A DNA stretch of 64,000 nt, taken from positions 62,001 through 126,000 of the forward strand of contig NZ_JACIBY010000001.1 in assembly GCF_014195535.1 (NCBI RefSeq), in the 5' to 3' direction. The stretch's first letter is position 1; each line of letters begins with the position of its first letter. This DNA comes from Runella defluvii (lineage in GTDB: Bacteria > Bacteroidota > Bacteroidia > Cytophagales > Spirosomataceae). This document shows positions 1 to 9,601 of this stretch, piece after piece. The notes beneath the pieces are model-generated. The model worked only from the letters and a program-made list of their open reading frames with translations, had not been told where the DNA came from and made no database searches. Position numbers and translations under genes: made by a program.

Positions 1-2
1 TT

Positions 3-1376
3 CAAAGCTCCGACGAAAAAGCGTGGCAAGTGGGACGGAACTATCAGTTGTTTAGGTACATGTTGGCCTGTAATGCGTACGGAGAATGGCCTACCAAATT
101 CAACGGCGGGTTGTTTACGTTCGACCCAGGCACGGTGAGTAGCGCAAAGTTTTCTCCTGATTTTCGCCGCTGGGGAGGCGGTACAATGACAGGCCAAAAT
201 CAGCGGTTGGTTTATTTCCCAATGTTTAAAAATGGGGACTTTGATATGCTCCCTTCCCAGTTTAACTTTTACACCAAAAACCTTCGTAATGCCGAGTTGC
301 GAAGCAAGGTATATTGGGGTGTCAACGGCGCAAGTTTTACGGAACAAATCGAAAACTTTGGTCTTCCCAACAATGCCGAATACGGTTGGGCTCGTCCAAC
401 ATCGCGCTGGATACCGCTTGAGGAAGGGGTAGAAGATAACGACTACTTAGCGCATGATTGGGAAAGTTCATTGGAGTTCTGTTTGATGATGATTGATCTC
501 CACGCGTACACAGGCACCGACATCAAAAAATACATTCCTTTCATCGAAAGTTGCCTTCGTTTTTATGATGAATATTACCAAAAAAGAAATGGTTTAGACA
601 AGGATGGGAAGTTGATAATTTACCCAGGTAGCGGTTTAGAACGCTACAAAATGGCCGTCAACCCCGTCAATACGGTGAGTGCACTCAAAACTGTTTTGAG
701 TCGTTTTGTGGCCTTGCCTGAGCGCTTTCTTTCGGCTTCTCAAAGGACATTTTGGCAGGGAATGCTAGCGCGAATCCCACCTTTAGAAACTACCCAAATT
801 GAAGGAAAAACGCTGTTGAATGCCTACAAAAATGGGCCTTATACGTTGGGGAAAGGGCCGTTCGCGCACGGAAATGAATTGCCTGAACTGTACCCGATTT
901 ATCCTTGGGGGCAATTTGGAGTAGGGCTTCCTCTATTGGATATTGCCCTGAATACCTGGAATTACAATCCCTCAGTGGTCAAAATACTGAAACAAAACCT
1001 GTACTTAAGTTGGCGACAAGAAGCTATTTATGCCGCTCGGTTGGGCTTAACGGAAGAAGCTGCCAAGCGCACTTTGCAAAAAATGAAAGATTCGCCCTAC
1101 CGCTTTCCTGCTTTTTTTGAGCCTGGGCACGACTGGACGCCCGACCACAATTGGGGCGGAAGTGGGATGATTGCCGTTCAAGAAATGCTTATGCAAACCG
1201 TGGGAGATACAATTTATTTGTTGCCCGCTTGGCCTAAGAACTGGGACGTGGATTTTAAACTACATGCTCCCAAAAATACAACGATTAAGGGGGTGGTCAA
1301 ACAAGGTAAACTGGTAAAGCTGGAGGTTTTTCCGAATGCACGCAGGGCAGATATTAAAGTGATGGGCAATGAGTAG
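3..1376 (+). CDS. DUF5703/GH95-like glycoside hydrolase, C-terminal part
   Basis: This is the C-terminal 457 residues of a larger protein; the frame is open at the left edge, so the true start lies outside the window and the GTG at 30 is only internal. The segment around KFNGGLFTFD, the following DFRRWGGG and GDFDMLPSQFNFY, resembles the (alpha/alpha)-barrel part of DUF5703/GH95-like proteins. The end (LLPAWPKNWDVDFKL, then a beta-rich tail) matches the closing domain of GH95-type enzymes. Such proteins are secreted or periplasmic and act on fucosylated or related glycans; the exact substrate cannot be read here. The sialic acid genes that follow on the same strand suggest a host- or plant-glycan degradation locus. 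Family assignment is from recall of motifs and is moderately secure; the specificity is unknown. Confidence 0.7.
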   Translation, partial: QSSDEKAWQVGRNYQLFRYMLACNAYGEWPTKFNGGLFTFDPGTVSSAKFSPDFRRWGGGTMTGQNQRLVYFPMFKNGDFDMLPSQFNFYTKNLRNAELRSKVYWGVNGASFTEQIENFGLPNNAEYGWARPTSRWIPLEEGVEDNDYLAHDWESSLEFCLMMIDLHAYTGTDIKKYIPFIESCLRFYDEYYQKRNGLDKDGKLIIYPGSGLERYKMAVNPVNTVSALKTVLSRFVALPERFLSASQRTFWQGMLARIPPLETTQIEGKTLLNAYKNGPYTLGKGPFAHGNELPELYPIYPWGQFGVGLPLLDIALNTWNYNPSVVKILKQNLYLSWRQEAIYAARLGLTEEAAKRTLQKMKDSPYRFPAFFEPGHDWTPDHNWGGSGMIAVQEMLMQTVGDTIYLLPAWPKNWDVDFKLHAPKNTTIKGVVKQGKLVKLEVFPNARRADIKVMGNE

Positions 1377-1565
1377 CAGTAGCTGATTGAGGTATTTGAA
1401 CAACCAAGGTGGTCGTGCCTCTTTTTTGTAGGGAGGTAGGAAGATGTCGTTTTCCATTCATTACTTTGACTCAAAATCAGTATGAAACCCTGAAAAATGA
1501 CTTAGAAAGGATAGGGTTTTGGGAAGCCCATCGGAATGCCAAGTTGAGTCACCTTTCTTTTTCAC

Positions 1566-2669
1566 ATGCGTCTAGCGAAGCCTAGTTTCCTGCTTTTTAT
1601 CACCGTTTTTGTTTCGGTCAACTTGCTGTTTGCGCAAAAACGTATGTTGGTCGAAAACCTACCGCCCATTCCCGACGGCGACGGGTTTGCGGGGTCGCTT
1701 GCGGGCGTTTCCAACGGTGGACTGCTGGTGGCAGGGGGGAGTAATTTTCCCAACGGCGGACGGCCTTGGACGGGGGCGACCAAAACGTGGTACGACGGCA
1801 TTTTTTTGCTAGAAACCCCCAAAAGTCAATGGAAAAAAGTGGGAGTGCTGCCTCGGCCTTTGGGATACGCCGTGACAGTTTCGTGGCGCGATGCCGTGGT
1901 GTGCGTAGGAGGAAGCAATCAACAGGGGCACGTGGCGGAGGCGTTTTTGATGCGTTGGAAAAATCACCAAATAGCGTTCGAGGCTTTGCCCGATTTTCCT
2001 CACCCCATTGCCAATGCCTGCGGCGCGTTGGTGGGAACTACATTGTACGTAGCGGGAGGCTTAGAAACGCCTAATTCGCCCGAGGCGCTCAAGAAATTTT
2101 ATGCCCTAGACTTGGCCGCGTCACCGCGTGTATGGAAAGCCCTATCGACTTGGGAAGGAGAGGGACGAATGCTCAGCGTAGCGGCCAGTGCGGAAGGAAA
2201 GTTTTATTTAATTTCTGGAGCAGCTCTGACCCAAGACAAAGCCACGGGCGTGATAAGTCGGGTGTATCTGAAAGAAGTACACCGTTTTGACCCCCAAAAA
2301 CAGCAATGGGAACGCTTGCCAGACCTACCTCATGCCACCGTGGCGGCGGCCAGTCCAGCGTTGGTTGTAGGAAATAACGTAGTGGTATTGGGAGGAGATA
2401 CGGGCGAGTGGGCCAGTCAAACGCCCGTACTCAAGGACAAGCACCCAGGATTTAGTACCGATGTGTTGGAGTTTTCGTCCGTTACCAATCGCTGGAAAAT
2501 GGTGGCTCCTTTTCCCGTGGACATACGTTCGGATGCCGACGCCCGCCCCAATGAAAGTACGTATTTGCCCGTCACTACTTCCTTTGTTCTTTGGAAAGGA
2601 AGGTACGTCATTCCTGGCGGAGAGGCACGCCCAGGCACGCGTACGCCACGGGTAATGTGGATAAAATGA
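1566..2669 (+). CDS. Cyclically permuted mutarotase, NanM-like (sialic acid epimerase)
   Basis: A 367-residue secreted Kelch-type beta-propeller. The N-terminus ([11 protein letters not shown] to LLFAQ) is a signal peptide. Kelch blades are visible as recurring hydrophobic-GG turns: [35 protein letters not shown] and [15 protein letters not shown]. This family converts alpha-N-acetylneuraminate released by sialidases to the beta anomer in the periplasm, which speeds uptake. The sialidase gene starts 16 bp downstream on the same strand, which supports the role. The ATG at 1566 puts the signal peptide at the very start. A general galactose-oxidase-like propeller is the alternative, but the conserved GSNFP and [11 protein letters not shown] blocks favour the mutarotase family. 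Confidence 0.85.
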   Translation: MRLAKPSFLLFITVFVSVNLLFAQKRMLVENLPPIPDGDGFAGSLAGVSNGGLLVAGGSNFPNGGRPWTGATKTWYDGIFLLETPKSQWKKVGVLPRPLGYAVTVSWRDAVVCVGGSNQQGHVAEAFLMRWKNHQIAFEALPDFPHPIANACGALVGTTLYVAGGLETPNSPEALKKFYALDLAASPRVWKALSTWEGEGRMLSVAASAEGKFYLISGAALTQDKATGVISRVYLKEVHRFDPQKQQWERLPDLPHATVAAASPALVVGNNVVVLGGDTGEWASQTPVLKDKHPGFSTDVLEFSSVTNRWKMVAPFPVDIRSDADARPNESTYLPVTTSFVLWKGRYVIPGGEARPGTRTPRVMWIK

Positions 2670-2685
2670 CCATTTCTATTATATC

Positions 2686-3822
2686 ATGATGAATTCGTTA
2701 AAACAACTGGGCGTGAGCTTGGTACTTTTGGCTTCTTTCTCGGCCTTTGGGCAAGAAGGAAACGCTCTTTTCAGAGCAGGCGACAAGGGCTACCAGTGCT
2801 TTCGTATTCCTGCAATGGTGACAACCAAAAATGGAACGCTGCTGGCTTTTGCGGAAGCCCGTAAAAAGGGATGCGGCGACGCGGGCGACATTGATTTGGT
2901 GCTAAAACGCTCTAACGACGGTGGTAAAACGTGGTCGGAAATGAGTGTGGTATGGGACGACGCCGACAATACCTGTGGCAATCCTGCTCCTGTGGTGGAT
3001 CAAAAAACGGGAAACATTGTGCTACTCTCAACGTGGAATTTGGGTGCCGACCACGAAAAGCAAATCATTGACCAAACTAGTAAAGATACGCGCCGTATTT
3101 TTGTGCTATCGTCCAGCGACGACGGGCTGAGTTGGTCAAAAGCCCGCGAAATCACGGCCGATGTAAAACTCCCCAACTGGACTTGGTACGCAACGGGGCC
3201 TTGCAACGGGATTCAGATGCAGTCCAAAAAATACAAAGGACGATTGGTGATTCCCTGCGACCACATTGAGGCCAATACCAAAAAATATTTTTCGCACAGC
3301 ATTCATTCCGACGACGGTGGCCAAACCTGGCAGTTGGGTGGAACTACGCCCTCGGACCAAGTAAATGAGTGCAGCGTGGCCGAATTGCCCAAAGGTGTTT
3401 TGATGCTGAATATGCGCAATTATACGTCGGTGCGCGTGCGGCAAGTGTCGATGAGCAAAGATGGTGGAGCAACGTGGGCGGAATTGCAGCGAGACACCAC
3501 CCTGATTGAGCCTGTGTGTCAAGGGAGTTTGCTTTGGTACGGAAAAAAAGGAAGAAAATCATTTTTGGCCTTTTCTAATCCCGCCCATCAAAAAACAAGA
3601 GCCAACATGACAGTTCGGCTGTCGTACGACCAAGGGAAGTCGTGGACGCAAAGCCACGTAGTCTATGAAGGCCCTTCGGCGTATTCCAATTTGGCGATTT
3701 TACCCAACGGAAACTTGGCGTGTTTGTACGAAGCAGGCAAAAAAAGCCCTTACGAAAGCATCGTTTTTAAAGAACTGTCGTTCGACGATTTCACTACGTC
3801 CATTTACTCAAAAAAACGCTGA
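2686..3822 (+). CDS. nanH: Exo-alpha-sialidase (neuraminidase)
   Basis: A 378-residue secreted GH33 sialidase that cleaves terminal sialic acids from glycoconjugates. After a signal peptide ending near FGQEG comes the FRIP motif (residues 39-42) with the first arginine of the catalytic triad. Asp-box repeats follow: [32 protein letters not shown] and SYDQGKSW. The nucleophile region and further arginines ([10 protein letters not shown]) are in the expected order. Length fits single-domain bacterial sialidases without lectin domains. It probably forms an operon with the upstream NanM-like gene. Its last 29 bp overlap tail-to-tail with the response regulator on the opposite strand. MMNSL leaves two possible start codons one residue apart. 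Confidence 0.92.
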   Translation: MMNSLKQLGVSLVLLASFSAFGQEGNALFRAGDKGYQCFRIPAMVTTKNGTLLAFAEARKKGCGDAGDIDLVLKRSNDGGKTWSEMSVVWDDADNTCGNPAPVVDQKTGNIVLLSTWNLGADHEKQIIDQTSKDTRRIFVLSSSDDGLSWSKAREITADVKLPNWTWYATGPCNGIQMQSKKYKGRLVIPCDHIEANTKKYFSHSIHSDDGGQTWQLGGTTPSDQVNECSVAELPKGVLMLNMRNYTSVRVRQVSMSKDGGATWAELQRDTTLIEPVCQGSLLWYGKKGRKSFLAFSNPAHQKTRANMTVRLSYDQGKSWTQSHVVYEGPSAYSNLAILPNGNLACLYEAGKKSPYESIVFKELSFDDFTTSIYSKKR

Positions 3823-4552
3823 AGGCATCTTTGTATTGATCGCTGACGGGAATCGTCATCGTGCCAATTTGAATGCTATTTCGGGTGAGGCTGGAGATTT
3901 TATCCAACGAAACAATAAACGACCGATGCACCCGCATAAACTTGCGGGCAGGAAGTTTGTCTTCCAACGCTTTTAGACTCGTTAGCGACAAAATAGGCTT
4001 GTTGCTTCCCTGAAGGTGAACTTTGACGTAATCCTTTAGCCCTTCGATGTACAAAATATCTTTGAAGGCCACCCGAACAAGCTGGTATTCAACCTTCAAA
4101 AAGAGTGAATCTTCTTCAGGTTCGGTGGCAACGGGCGCTGCGGCAACGGCAGGAGCGGGTGCAGGGCGGTTGATTAACTCAAAATACGCCTTGGCTTTGT
4201 TGGCAGCCCGAAGAAACTCTTCGTAGTTGAAAGGTTTTAATAAATAGTCTAAGGCATCGACTTTATAGCCCTCAATGGCAAAGTTGTTGAAGGCAGTCGT
4301 GAAGATAATGCGCGGGCCAGCCCCATTTTGTTGGGCTTGTCCCAAAACCCTAGCAAGCTCAATACCCGTCAAATCGGGCATTTGGATGTCCAAAAAAATG
4401 AGGTCAACTTTTTGGTCATGTAGCCCTTGTAGTGCTTCAACGGCACTGGAGTATTTGCCGACCAACGTCAGAAAAGGCGTTTTTTCGATAAATACACTCA
4501 CCAATCCCAAAGCGAGGGGTTCGTCATCAACGGCTATGCAAGTCAGGTTCAT
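3794..4552 (-). CDS. LytTR-family response regulator
   Basis: A 252-residue cytoplasmic transcription regulator. Residues 1-120 are a receiver domain with acidic pocket DD at 9-10, phosphoacceptor D55 in FLDIQMPD, and the FTTAF and YLLKPF switch motifs. A proline/alanine-rich linker (about 132-147) leads to a LytTR DNA-binding domain that contains [12 protein letters not shown]. The kinase gene lies upstream on the same strand and overlaps it by 26 bp, so the two are co-expressed and translationally coupled. The stop codon lies inside the convergent sialidase gene. Target genes are not evident. Confidence 0.93.
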   Translation of the reverse strand: MNLTCIAVDDEPLALGLVSVFIEKTPFLTLVGKYSSAVEALQGLHDQKVDLIFLDIQMPDLTGIELARVLGQAQQNGAGPRIIFTTAFNNFAIEGYKVDALDYLLKPFNYEEFLRAANKAKAYFELINRPAPAPAVAAAPVATEPEEDSLFLKVEYQLVRVAFKDILYIEGLKDYVKVHLQGSNKPILSLTSLKALEDKLPARKFMRVHRSFIVSLDKISSLTRNSIQIGTMTIPVSDQYKDAFSVFLSKWT

Positions 4553-5648
4553 AGGAAGGAGTTTGGGTCGATTGCGTTACATTAGGCGTTTGAATCACCA
4601 ATACCACCAAATATTCGTTGGTGGGCGTATGCTCGGTGATGTCGAGGCGATAGCGGTTGGGATAAAGTAAATCCAACCGACGGCGAGTATTTACCAAACC
4701 AATGCCATTGCTCTCGTCCAACGTAGGCCCTTTTCCCGAAAAGAGGGTATTTCTAACTTCTACTCTGAGGGTAGTGCCTTCTTGGGTCAAACCTACAAAA
4801 ATTTCGCTGGGTTGTGTGGCACTGACGCCATGTTTGAAGGCATTTTCCAAAAATGGTAACAAAAGCATGGGCGCAATCGACACATCGTGGTAAGGCTCGG
4901 GTTTGTCGAACGTTATTTTTACTTTATCCGTTAGGCGCAGTTGCATGAGCTGGATGTAGTCCTGTAAAAATGCAATTTCGTGGCTCAGGCTCACCATGCC
5001 TTCTTTGGTTTCGTACAACACATACCGCATCATGCGCGAAAGCCGATGAAGTGCCTCACGGGCGTGTTCTACGTCGAGCATCGTCAGTGCGTATATGTTG
5101 TTGAGGGTATTAAAGAAAAAGTGCGGGTTGATTTGTGCCTTTAAAAAAGACAATTCGGACGTTACCTTTTCTTGTTCGAGTTGTTCGCGGATGCGTGCGT
5201 CTTTTTGCCATTTTTGAACCATCGTCAAGCTGGTACTTGCTCCCAGCGACAAGAGCGAATAAAGCAGCGTAAAGGTATCAAAACGACGACCCCTAGCTAT
5301 GCCATCCCATTTTTTATCGGGACGAACGGCCTTGTGCCAAAGCTCAGGTAAGTTCAACCACGACTCCACGCCCTGAATCGTCCAGTAAATGACGAATACC
5401 GCGGCAGCGATTGAGACCAAGTACCACAAGGTGTGGTTTTTAAAAAGCAATTTGGGAATGAGTACTTTAGCATTAAAATAAAAACTACTGATAAGCAGTA
5501 CCAAAAGTATCCATTGTTTCACCCAGTATTCATCGGGAACAGCCAGCCGTCCACCAAAGGGTGGCATTAAGACCAGCCCTGAGATGAGGGACCATGCCAA
5601 AAGATGAATGACAAGCGGTAGGTTTTTTCTATTCGGATTGAGTAACAT
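4527..5648 (-). CDS. LytS-type membrane histidine kinase
   Basis: A 373-residue sensor kinase. Four hydrophobic segments (about 9-28, 44-62, 72-92 and 123-144) form a membrane module without a separate extracellular domain. A short coiled coil (145-170) leads to the His_kinase domain with the phospho-accepting histidine in AQINPHFFFNTLNN (H176). The HATPase region shows LLPFLENAFKHGV (N box) and SNGIGLVNTRRRL (G box). It pairs with the overlapping LytTR regulator. The ligand is unknown. The start ATG at 5648 gives a normal N-terminus before the first membrane helix. Confidence 0.92.
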   Translation of the reverse strand: MLLNPNRKNLPLVIHLLAWSLISGLVLMPPFGGRLAVPDEYWVKQWILLVLLISSFYFNAKVLIPKLLFKNHTLWYLVSIAAAVFVIYWTIQGVESWLNLPELWHKAVRPDKKWDGIARGRRFDTFTLLYSLLSLGASTSLTMVQKWQKDARIREQLEQEKVTSELSFLKAQINPHFFFNTLNNIYALTMLDVEHAREALHRLSRMMRYVLYETKEGMVSLSHEIAFLQDYIQLMQLRLTDKVKITFDKPEPYHDVSIAPMLLLPFLENAFKHGVSATQPSEIFVGLTQEGTTLRVEVRNTLFSGKGPTLDESNGIGLVNTRRRLDLLYPNRYRLDITEHTPTNEYLVVLVIQTPNVTQSTQTPSYEPDLHSR

Positions 5649-5832
5649 GTGTTTCCTGATACAGTATGACGGAACAATCTTACTTAAAAAACAAAAATGA
5701 TGGTTGCTATAATCGGCAGTTTATGAAAATTTACCGATAAAATACAAACCTGATTCTTTTGGCAATCAGTGAATTGGTTAAGTGTCTGTAAAAAAGAAAG
5801 TTTAATAACTGTCCCTCTTCTCAACAAGTTGT

Positions 5833-5840
5833 TAAATTTG
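5833..5840 (+). promoter_or_regulatory. Candidate -7 box for rsmH operon
   Basis: TAAATTTG matches the Bacteroidota -7 consensus TAnnTTTG and lies 52 bp before the rsmH start. No clear -33 TTG lies at the expected distance, so the call rests on the -7 box and position. The 244-bp gap holding it contains no mraZ-like reading frame. Confidence 0.45.
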
Positions 5841-5892
5841 TGGCGGTTCGCATACCCATTTACTAAAACGAACCCAGCAGCTAAAAACCGAG

Positions 5893-6795
5893 ATGTATCA
5901 TAACCCAGTATTATTGGAAGAATGTTTGGAAGGATTAGACATACAGCCCGACGGCGTGTATGTGGACGTGACGTTTGGCGGCGGTGGTCACTCAAAAGCG
6001 ATTTTAGCGCGCTTGGGTGAAAAAGGCCGTTTGTTTGCCTTCGACCAAGACCCCGACGCACGAGCCAATGCCGAAGCCATCAACGACAAGCGTTTGACGT
6101 TTGTGGATGCCAATTTTCGCTACCTTCAAAAGTACCTTCGCCTGTACGGTGTCAAGCAAGTCAATGGGATTTTGGGCGACTTGGGCGTGTCTTCGCACCA
6201 ATTTGATACCCCAGAACGAGGTTTTTCTACGCGTTTTGAGGCATCGCTTGACATGCGCATGAACCCCCGAATTGGCAAAACCGCCCGCGACATTATCGAC
6301 ACCTATACCGTGGAGGAATTACACCGTATTTTTGGAATGTACGGCGAACTCCAAAATGCCAAAACTGCGGCGCAGGCCATTGTGGCGGCCCGTGCCAATC
6401 GCTCGATTGAAACAGTGACCGACCTCAAGACGGCTTTGCAACGGTTTGCCCCGCGTGGAAAAGAGAACAAATACTTTGCGCAGGTGTTTCAGGCGTTGCG
6501 GATTGAGGTAAACGAAGAAATGGCCGTTTTGCAAGAGTTTCTCACGCAGTCGGCCGAAGTACTCAAGCCTCAGGGGCGTTTGGTGGTGATGTCGTATCAT
6601 TCATTGGAAGATCGTCTTGTTAAAAACTTCATTGCCAAGGGGAAATTTTTTGGGGAAGTCGAAAAAGATTTTTTTGGAAACGACCTCAAACCATTGCAGG
6701 CCATCACCCGCAAGCCCATCGAAGCTAGTCCTGAGGAAATCGCTGAAAATTCGCGTGCTCGTAGTGCCAAATTACGGGTAGCTGAAAAGTTATAA
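5893..6795 (+). CDS. rsmH: 16S rRNA (cytosine(1402)-N(4))-methyltransferase RsmH
   Basis: A 300-residue SAM-dependent methyltransferase that modifies C1402 of 16S rRNA in the ribosomal P site. The start YHNPVLLEECLEGLDI and the SAM loop DVTFGGGGHS (residues 25-34) are signatures of the RsmH/MraW family. GILGDLGVSSHQFD, RGFSTRFEASLDMRMN, QALRIEVNEE and VMSYHSLEDRLVK follow in order, so the protein is complete. It opens a three-gene division block: ftsL-like 21 bp downstream, then a PBP. The usual upstream mraZ is absent here. Confidence 0.97.
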   Translation: MYHNPVLLEECLEGLDIQPDGVYVDVTFGGGGHSKAILARLGEKGRLFAFDQDPDARANAEAINDKRLTFVDANFRYLQKYLRLYGVKQVNGILGDLGVSSHQFDTPERGFSTRFEASLDMRMNPRIGKTARDIIDTYTVEELHRIFGMYGELQNAKTAAQAIVAARANRSIETVTDLKTALQRFAPRGKENKYFAQVFQALRIEVNEEMAVLQEFLTQSAEVLKPQGRLVVMSYHSLEDRLVKNFIAKGKFFGEVEKDFFGNDLKPLQAITRKPIEASPEEIAENSRARSAKLRVAEKL

Positions 6796-6816
6796 ACCCA
6801 AACCCTTAAAACTGTT

Positions 6817-7209
6817 ATGGCTATTAACGTAGTAGGTGGGCCGAATGCAAATGGTCGCCCAAATAAAAAAAACAAAACGGGCAATAGTAAAGTCTTGGGA
6901 TGGCTGAGCCAATGGTTTAACGTAGAAAATGTAATGGGAGGGAAGCAGTTTCCTGTCAAGTACATCGACGGCTCCCTTTTTTTACTATTTCTAGGGCTAA
7001 TTATGGTGTTTTTCCGAATCAACGCCGAGCGCCAAATGCGCCAATTGCGCAAGTCAAATGAAGAGGTGAATAACTTACGGGCCGAATACACCATCCTGAA
7101 AGCCAATTATATGAAGATGGGAAAACAATCGGAATTGGCTCCCAAGGTAGAGGTGTTTGGTATTAAAGAGAGCCGTAAAACACCACAGCGGATTGTGGTG
7201 GAAGAGTAG
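6817..7209 (+). CDS. FtsL-like cell division protein
   Basis: A 130-residue bitopic membrane protein: basic, flexible cytoplasmic part (1-50), one membrane segment (about 52-67, SLFLLFLGLIMVFF), then a short coiled coil with regular heptads (ERQMRQLRKSNEEVNNLRAE, 71-90). This is the topology of FtsL/DivIC septal proteins that stabilise the FtsW-FtsI synthase. Sequence conservation in this family is low, so the assignment leans on topology and on its position between rsmH and the PBP gene, which is the conserved dcw order. Confidence 0.82.
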   Translation: MAINVVGGPNANGRPNKKNKTGNSKVLGWLSQWFNVENVMGGKQFPVKYIDGSLFLLFLGLIMVFFRINAERQMRQLRKSNEEVNNLRAEYTILKANYMKMGKQSELAPKVEVFGIKESRKTPQRIVVEE

Positions 7210-7239
7210 TGTGAGGTTTCCATTTAAAAAAATTAGACG

Positions 7240-9438
7240 ATGCTTTCCCGACCCAAAAATATTCGTGAAGATATATCTCGCCGCTCGTGGATAGTGGCTA
7301 TTGGCCTGATTGTCCTCGGAGCAGTAGTAATTTACCGTATTTTTTACATCCAGCATTTTGCCCTTCACAAAGATAAGCCTTGGATTGAGTACATGTCAAC
7401 CACGATGCACATTGATACCATTGAAGCAATGCGTGGAAACATTTATTCGAATGATGGGAGTTTGATGGCAACGTCGCTGCCGTACTTTGAAGTATCTCTG
7501 GATCCTACTGTCACGGATAGTACGTATTTCTATAGCCGCGTTGATTCGGTGGCGACGCTTCTTTCTGCGTTATTTCAACAAAGAACGGCTGAAGACTACC
7601 GCCGTGAGATGGTGTTTGCACGCCATGAGTTTGAAAAAAATAAGAAAAAAGGAAATCGTAACATTCGGCTGGTGAAACGAAGAATAACGTATCGGGAGTA
7701 CAATATCATTCTTAACCAGTCTTTTACGGGATTTGTTTATGACAAGAAAGCGAAGAAAAAAGTAAAAGGAACTTGGAAAGGTTGGCCGTTTTTTCGCCGA
7801 TTTGCCACAACTGGCCGAAGCCGTGGCGGAAAACTGACGGTGGTTTATGAGCGCTATAATCCGTTTGGGTCGCTGGCTGAGCGTACCATTGGTGATTTAG
7901 ATAAAAAAACACGGCATGGCTCTTTTGGGATAGAGGCTAGTTTTGATAACCGATTGGCGGGGACGCCCGGTATTGGCCTATACCGCGTCTTGGACGACCA
8001 AACCTTTATGCCCAACGACGATGACGAAAAAATACAGCCTGTCAATGGTTACGATTTACACACAACCATTGACGTGAATTTTCAGGACATTGCCGAAACA
8101 GCCCTGCGCAATACGCTCGAACGGTACAGGGCTTCGTACGGTTCGGTGATTGTGATGGAAGTCCAAACGGGTGAGATTCGGGCCATTGCCAACTTGTCGC
8201 GCTCCTCCGATTCTACCTACAGCGAAACCTACAACTACGCCTTGGCGGGGTTGAGTAATCCAGGTTCTACGTTTAAGCTACCCACCATGTTGGCAGCTTT
8301 TGAAGAAGGGTTGCCCTTGAGCAAAATGTATCATACAGGCAATGGCAATGCCAAATACCGTTCGGCGGTGATTCGGGATACCAAAAAAACGGGCCACGGA
8401 AGCATTACAGCCCAGCAGGTATTTGAGAAATCGTCGAATGTAGGGGTGCATTTGATTATGAAAGATTATTTCTACGCCCACGGAGACAAGTATGTGGGAT
8501 ACCTGAAACGGTTTCATTTGCGCGAACCTACGGGTATTCACATGAAAGGTGAGCCTGCACCACGGGTTCGGACGCCGTCGGACAAGCGTTGGAGCAAAAC
8601 TTCGCTGACCTACATGAGCTACGGATATGAGTCGGAGCTGACGCCTTTGCAGATGTTGGCTTTTTACAATGCCATTGCCAACGACGGGTATTGGGTGCGC
8701 CCCATGATTGTGAAGCAAGTAAAAGATGCGGATAAGGTGATTCAGGAATATCCAGTGTTTAAAAGCGAAGAACGTATTGCGTCAGAAAATTCAATCAAAA
8801 AAGCGCGTACCATTCTCGAAGGGGTAGTGGACCACGGAACGGCTACCAACATTAGAAATGACCATTATAAAATTGCGGGTAAAACAGGAACGGCGCAAAA
8901 ATTGGTGAATGGACGATACCTGCAAGGGCTATACAATACGTCGTTTATTGGTTATTTTCCTGCCGATGAGCCGCGCTACACGTGCTTGATTGTCGTTGAC
9001 AGTCCGCGCGGGTTTAGCATGGAGCAGTTGTACGCAGGAAGTGTGGCCGCGCCCGTGTTTAAAGAAGTGGCTGATCGTATCATTGGGTACGACATAAAAA
9101 TGCACCCGCCGTTGACGAAGCAAAAAAATAAAACATCGGAAATGCAGAAGCAACTGCGGGCGGGACATTCGGCTGATATTCGGATTGTGGCCGAAGAAAT
9201 GGACATCGAAGCTCCCGTAAACGTAGATGGTTGGGTGGAAGCTAAAAAAGAAGGAGATAAAGTTGCGTGGGCCAACCGCGATACGGATCCTACGAAAGTG
9301 CCTAATTTGAAAGGAATGTCGCTACGTGATGCGTTGTATCTGCTCGAAAACCACGGCTTTAAGGTTAAATATTCGGGGCGGGGAAAAGTGGCTTCTTATA
9401 CCAATCAGGGGGGCGTGTATTCGCTGGTGCTGAGGTAG
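7240..9438 (+). CDS. Penicillin-binding protein (FtsI/SpoVD type) with PASTA domain
   Basis: A 732-residue class B peptidoglycan transpeptidase anchored by one N-terminal membrane helix (about 17-40). A dimerisation/pedestal region with an inserted lysine-rich stretch (about 110-180) precedes the transpeptidase domain. Its active-site motifs are S343-TFK (in NPGSTFKLPT), SSN at 398-400 and KTGT at 548-551. The C-terminus (about 685-732, VPNLKGMSLRDALYLLENHG) is one PASTA domain. It should cross-link septal peptidoglycan together with the FtsL-like partner encoded 30 bp upstream. In most dcw clusters murE follows, but here the block ends at a terminator. Confidence 0.94.
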   Translation: MLSRPKNIREDISRRSWIVAIGLIVLGAVVIYRIFYIQHFALHKDKPWIEYMSTTMHIDTIEAMRGNIYSNDGSLMATSLPYFEVSLDPTVTDSTYFYSRVDSVATLLSALFQQRTAEDYRREMVFARHEFEKNKKKGNRNIRLVKRRITYREYNIILNQSFTGFVYDKKAKKKVKGTWKGWPFFRRFATTGRSRGGKLTVVYERYNPFGSLAERTIGDLDKKTRHGSFGIEASFDNRLAGTPGIGLYRVLDDQTFMPNDDDEKIQPVNGYDLHTTIDVNFQDIAETALRNTLERYRASYGSVIVMEVQTGEIRAIANLSRSSDSTYSETYNYALAGLSNPGSTFKLPTMLAAFEEGLPLSKMYHTGNGNAKYRSAVIRDTKKTGHGSITAQQVFEKSSNVGVHLIMKDYFYAHGDKYVGYLKRFHLREPTGIHMKGEPAPRVRTPSDKRWSKTSLTYMSYGYESELTPLQMLAFYNAIANDGYWVRPMIVKQVKDADKVIQEYPVFKSEERIASENSIKKARTILEGVVDHGTATNIRNDHYKIAGKTGTAQKLVNGRYLQGLYNTSFIGYFPADEPRYTCLIVVDSPRGFSMEQLYAGSVAAPVFKEVADRIIGYDIKMHPPLTKQKNKTSEMQKQLRAGHSADIRIVAEEMDIEAPVNVDGWVEAKKEGDKVAWANRDTDPTKVPNLKGMSLRDALYLLENHGFKVKYSGRGKVASYTNQGGVYSLVLR

Positions 9439-9489
9439 AGGGGGAATGACGAGGGACGAATGAGCGAATGACGAAATATGCTTTAAACA

Positions 9490-9524
9490 AACAAGGCTTG
9501 GCGAAATCTTCGCCAAGCCTTGTT
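9490..9524. terminator. Bidirectional terminator hairpin
   Basis: A perfect 16-bp inverted repeat (arms 9490-9505 and 9509-9524, loop of 3) between the convergent PBP and isomerase-like genes. The arms begin and end with AA/TT, so it could stop transcription from both sides. Confidence 0.75.
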
Positions 9525-9541
9525 GTTATATGGAGCGTTTG

Positions 9542-9587
9542 CGAGGTTTTGAGAAACCTCGGTTTTCGGTTTTGAGAAACCGAAAAC
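9542..9587. repeat. Pair of TGAG-loop mini-hairpins
   Basis: Two adjacent stem-loops with the same TGAG loop. The first has an 8-bp stem (9542-9561, CGAGGTTT/AAACCTCG). The second has an 11-bp stem (9562-9587, GTTTTCGGTTT/AAACCGAAAAC). They belong to the same family as the hairpins at 52318-52489, 53371-53458 and 63987-64000. Confidence 0.75.
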
Positions 9588-9601
9588 ACACAACCGAAAA
9601 C

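Noticed and set aside
1400-1583. Open frame containing LTQNQYETLKNDLERIGFWE
   Set aside because: It could be a remnant of a gene, but it lacks a start codon and a family match, and it overlaps the mutarotase start.
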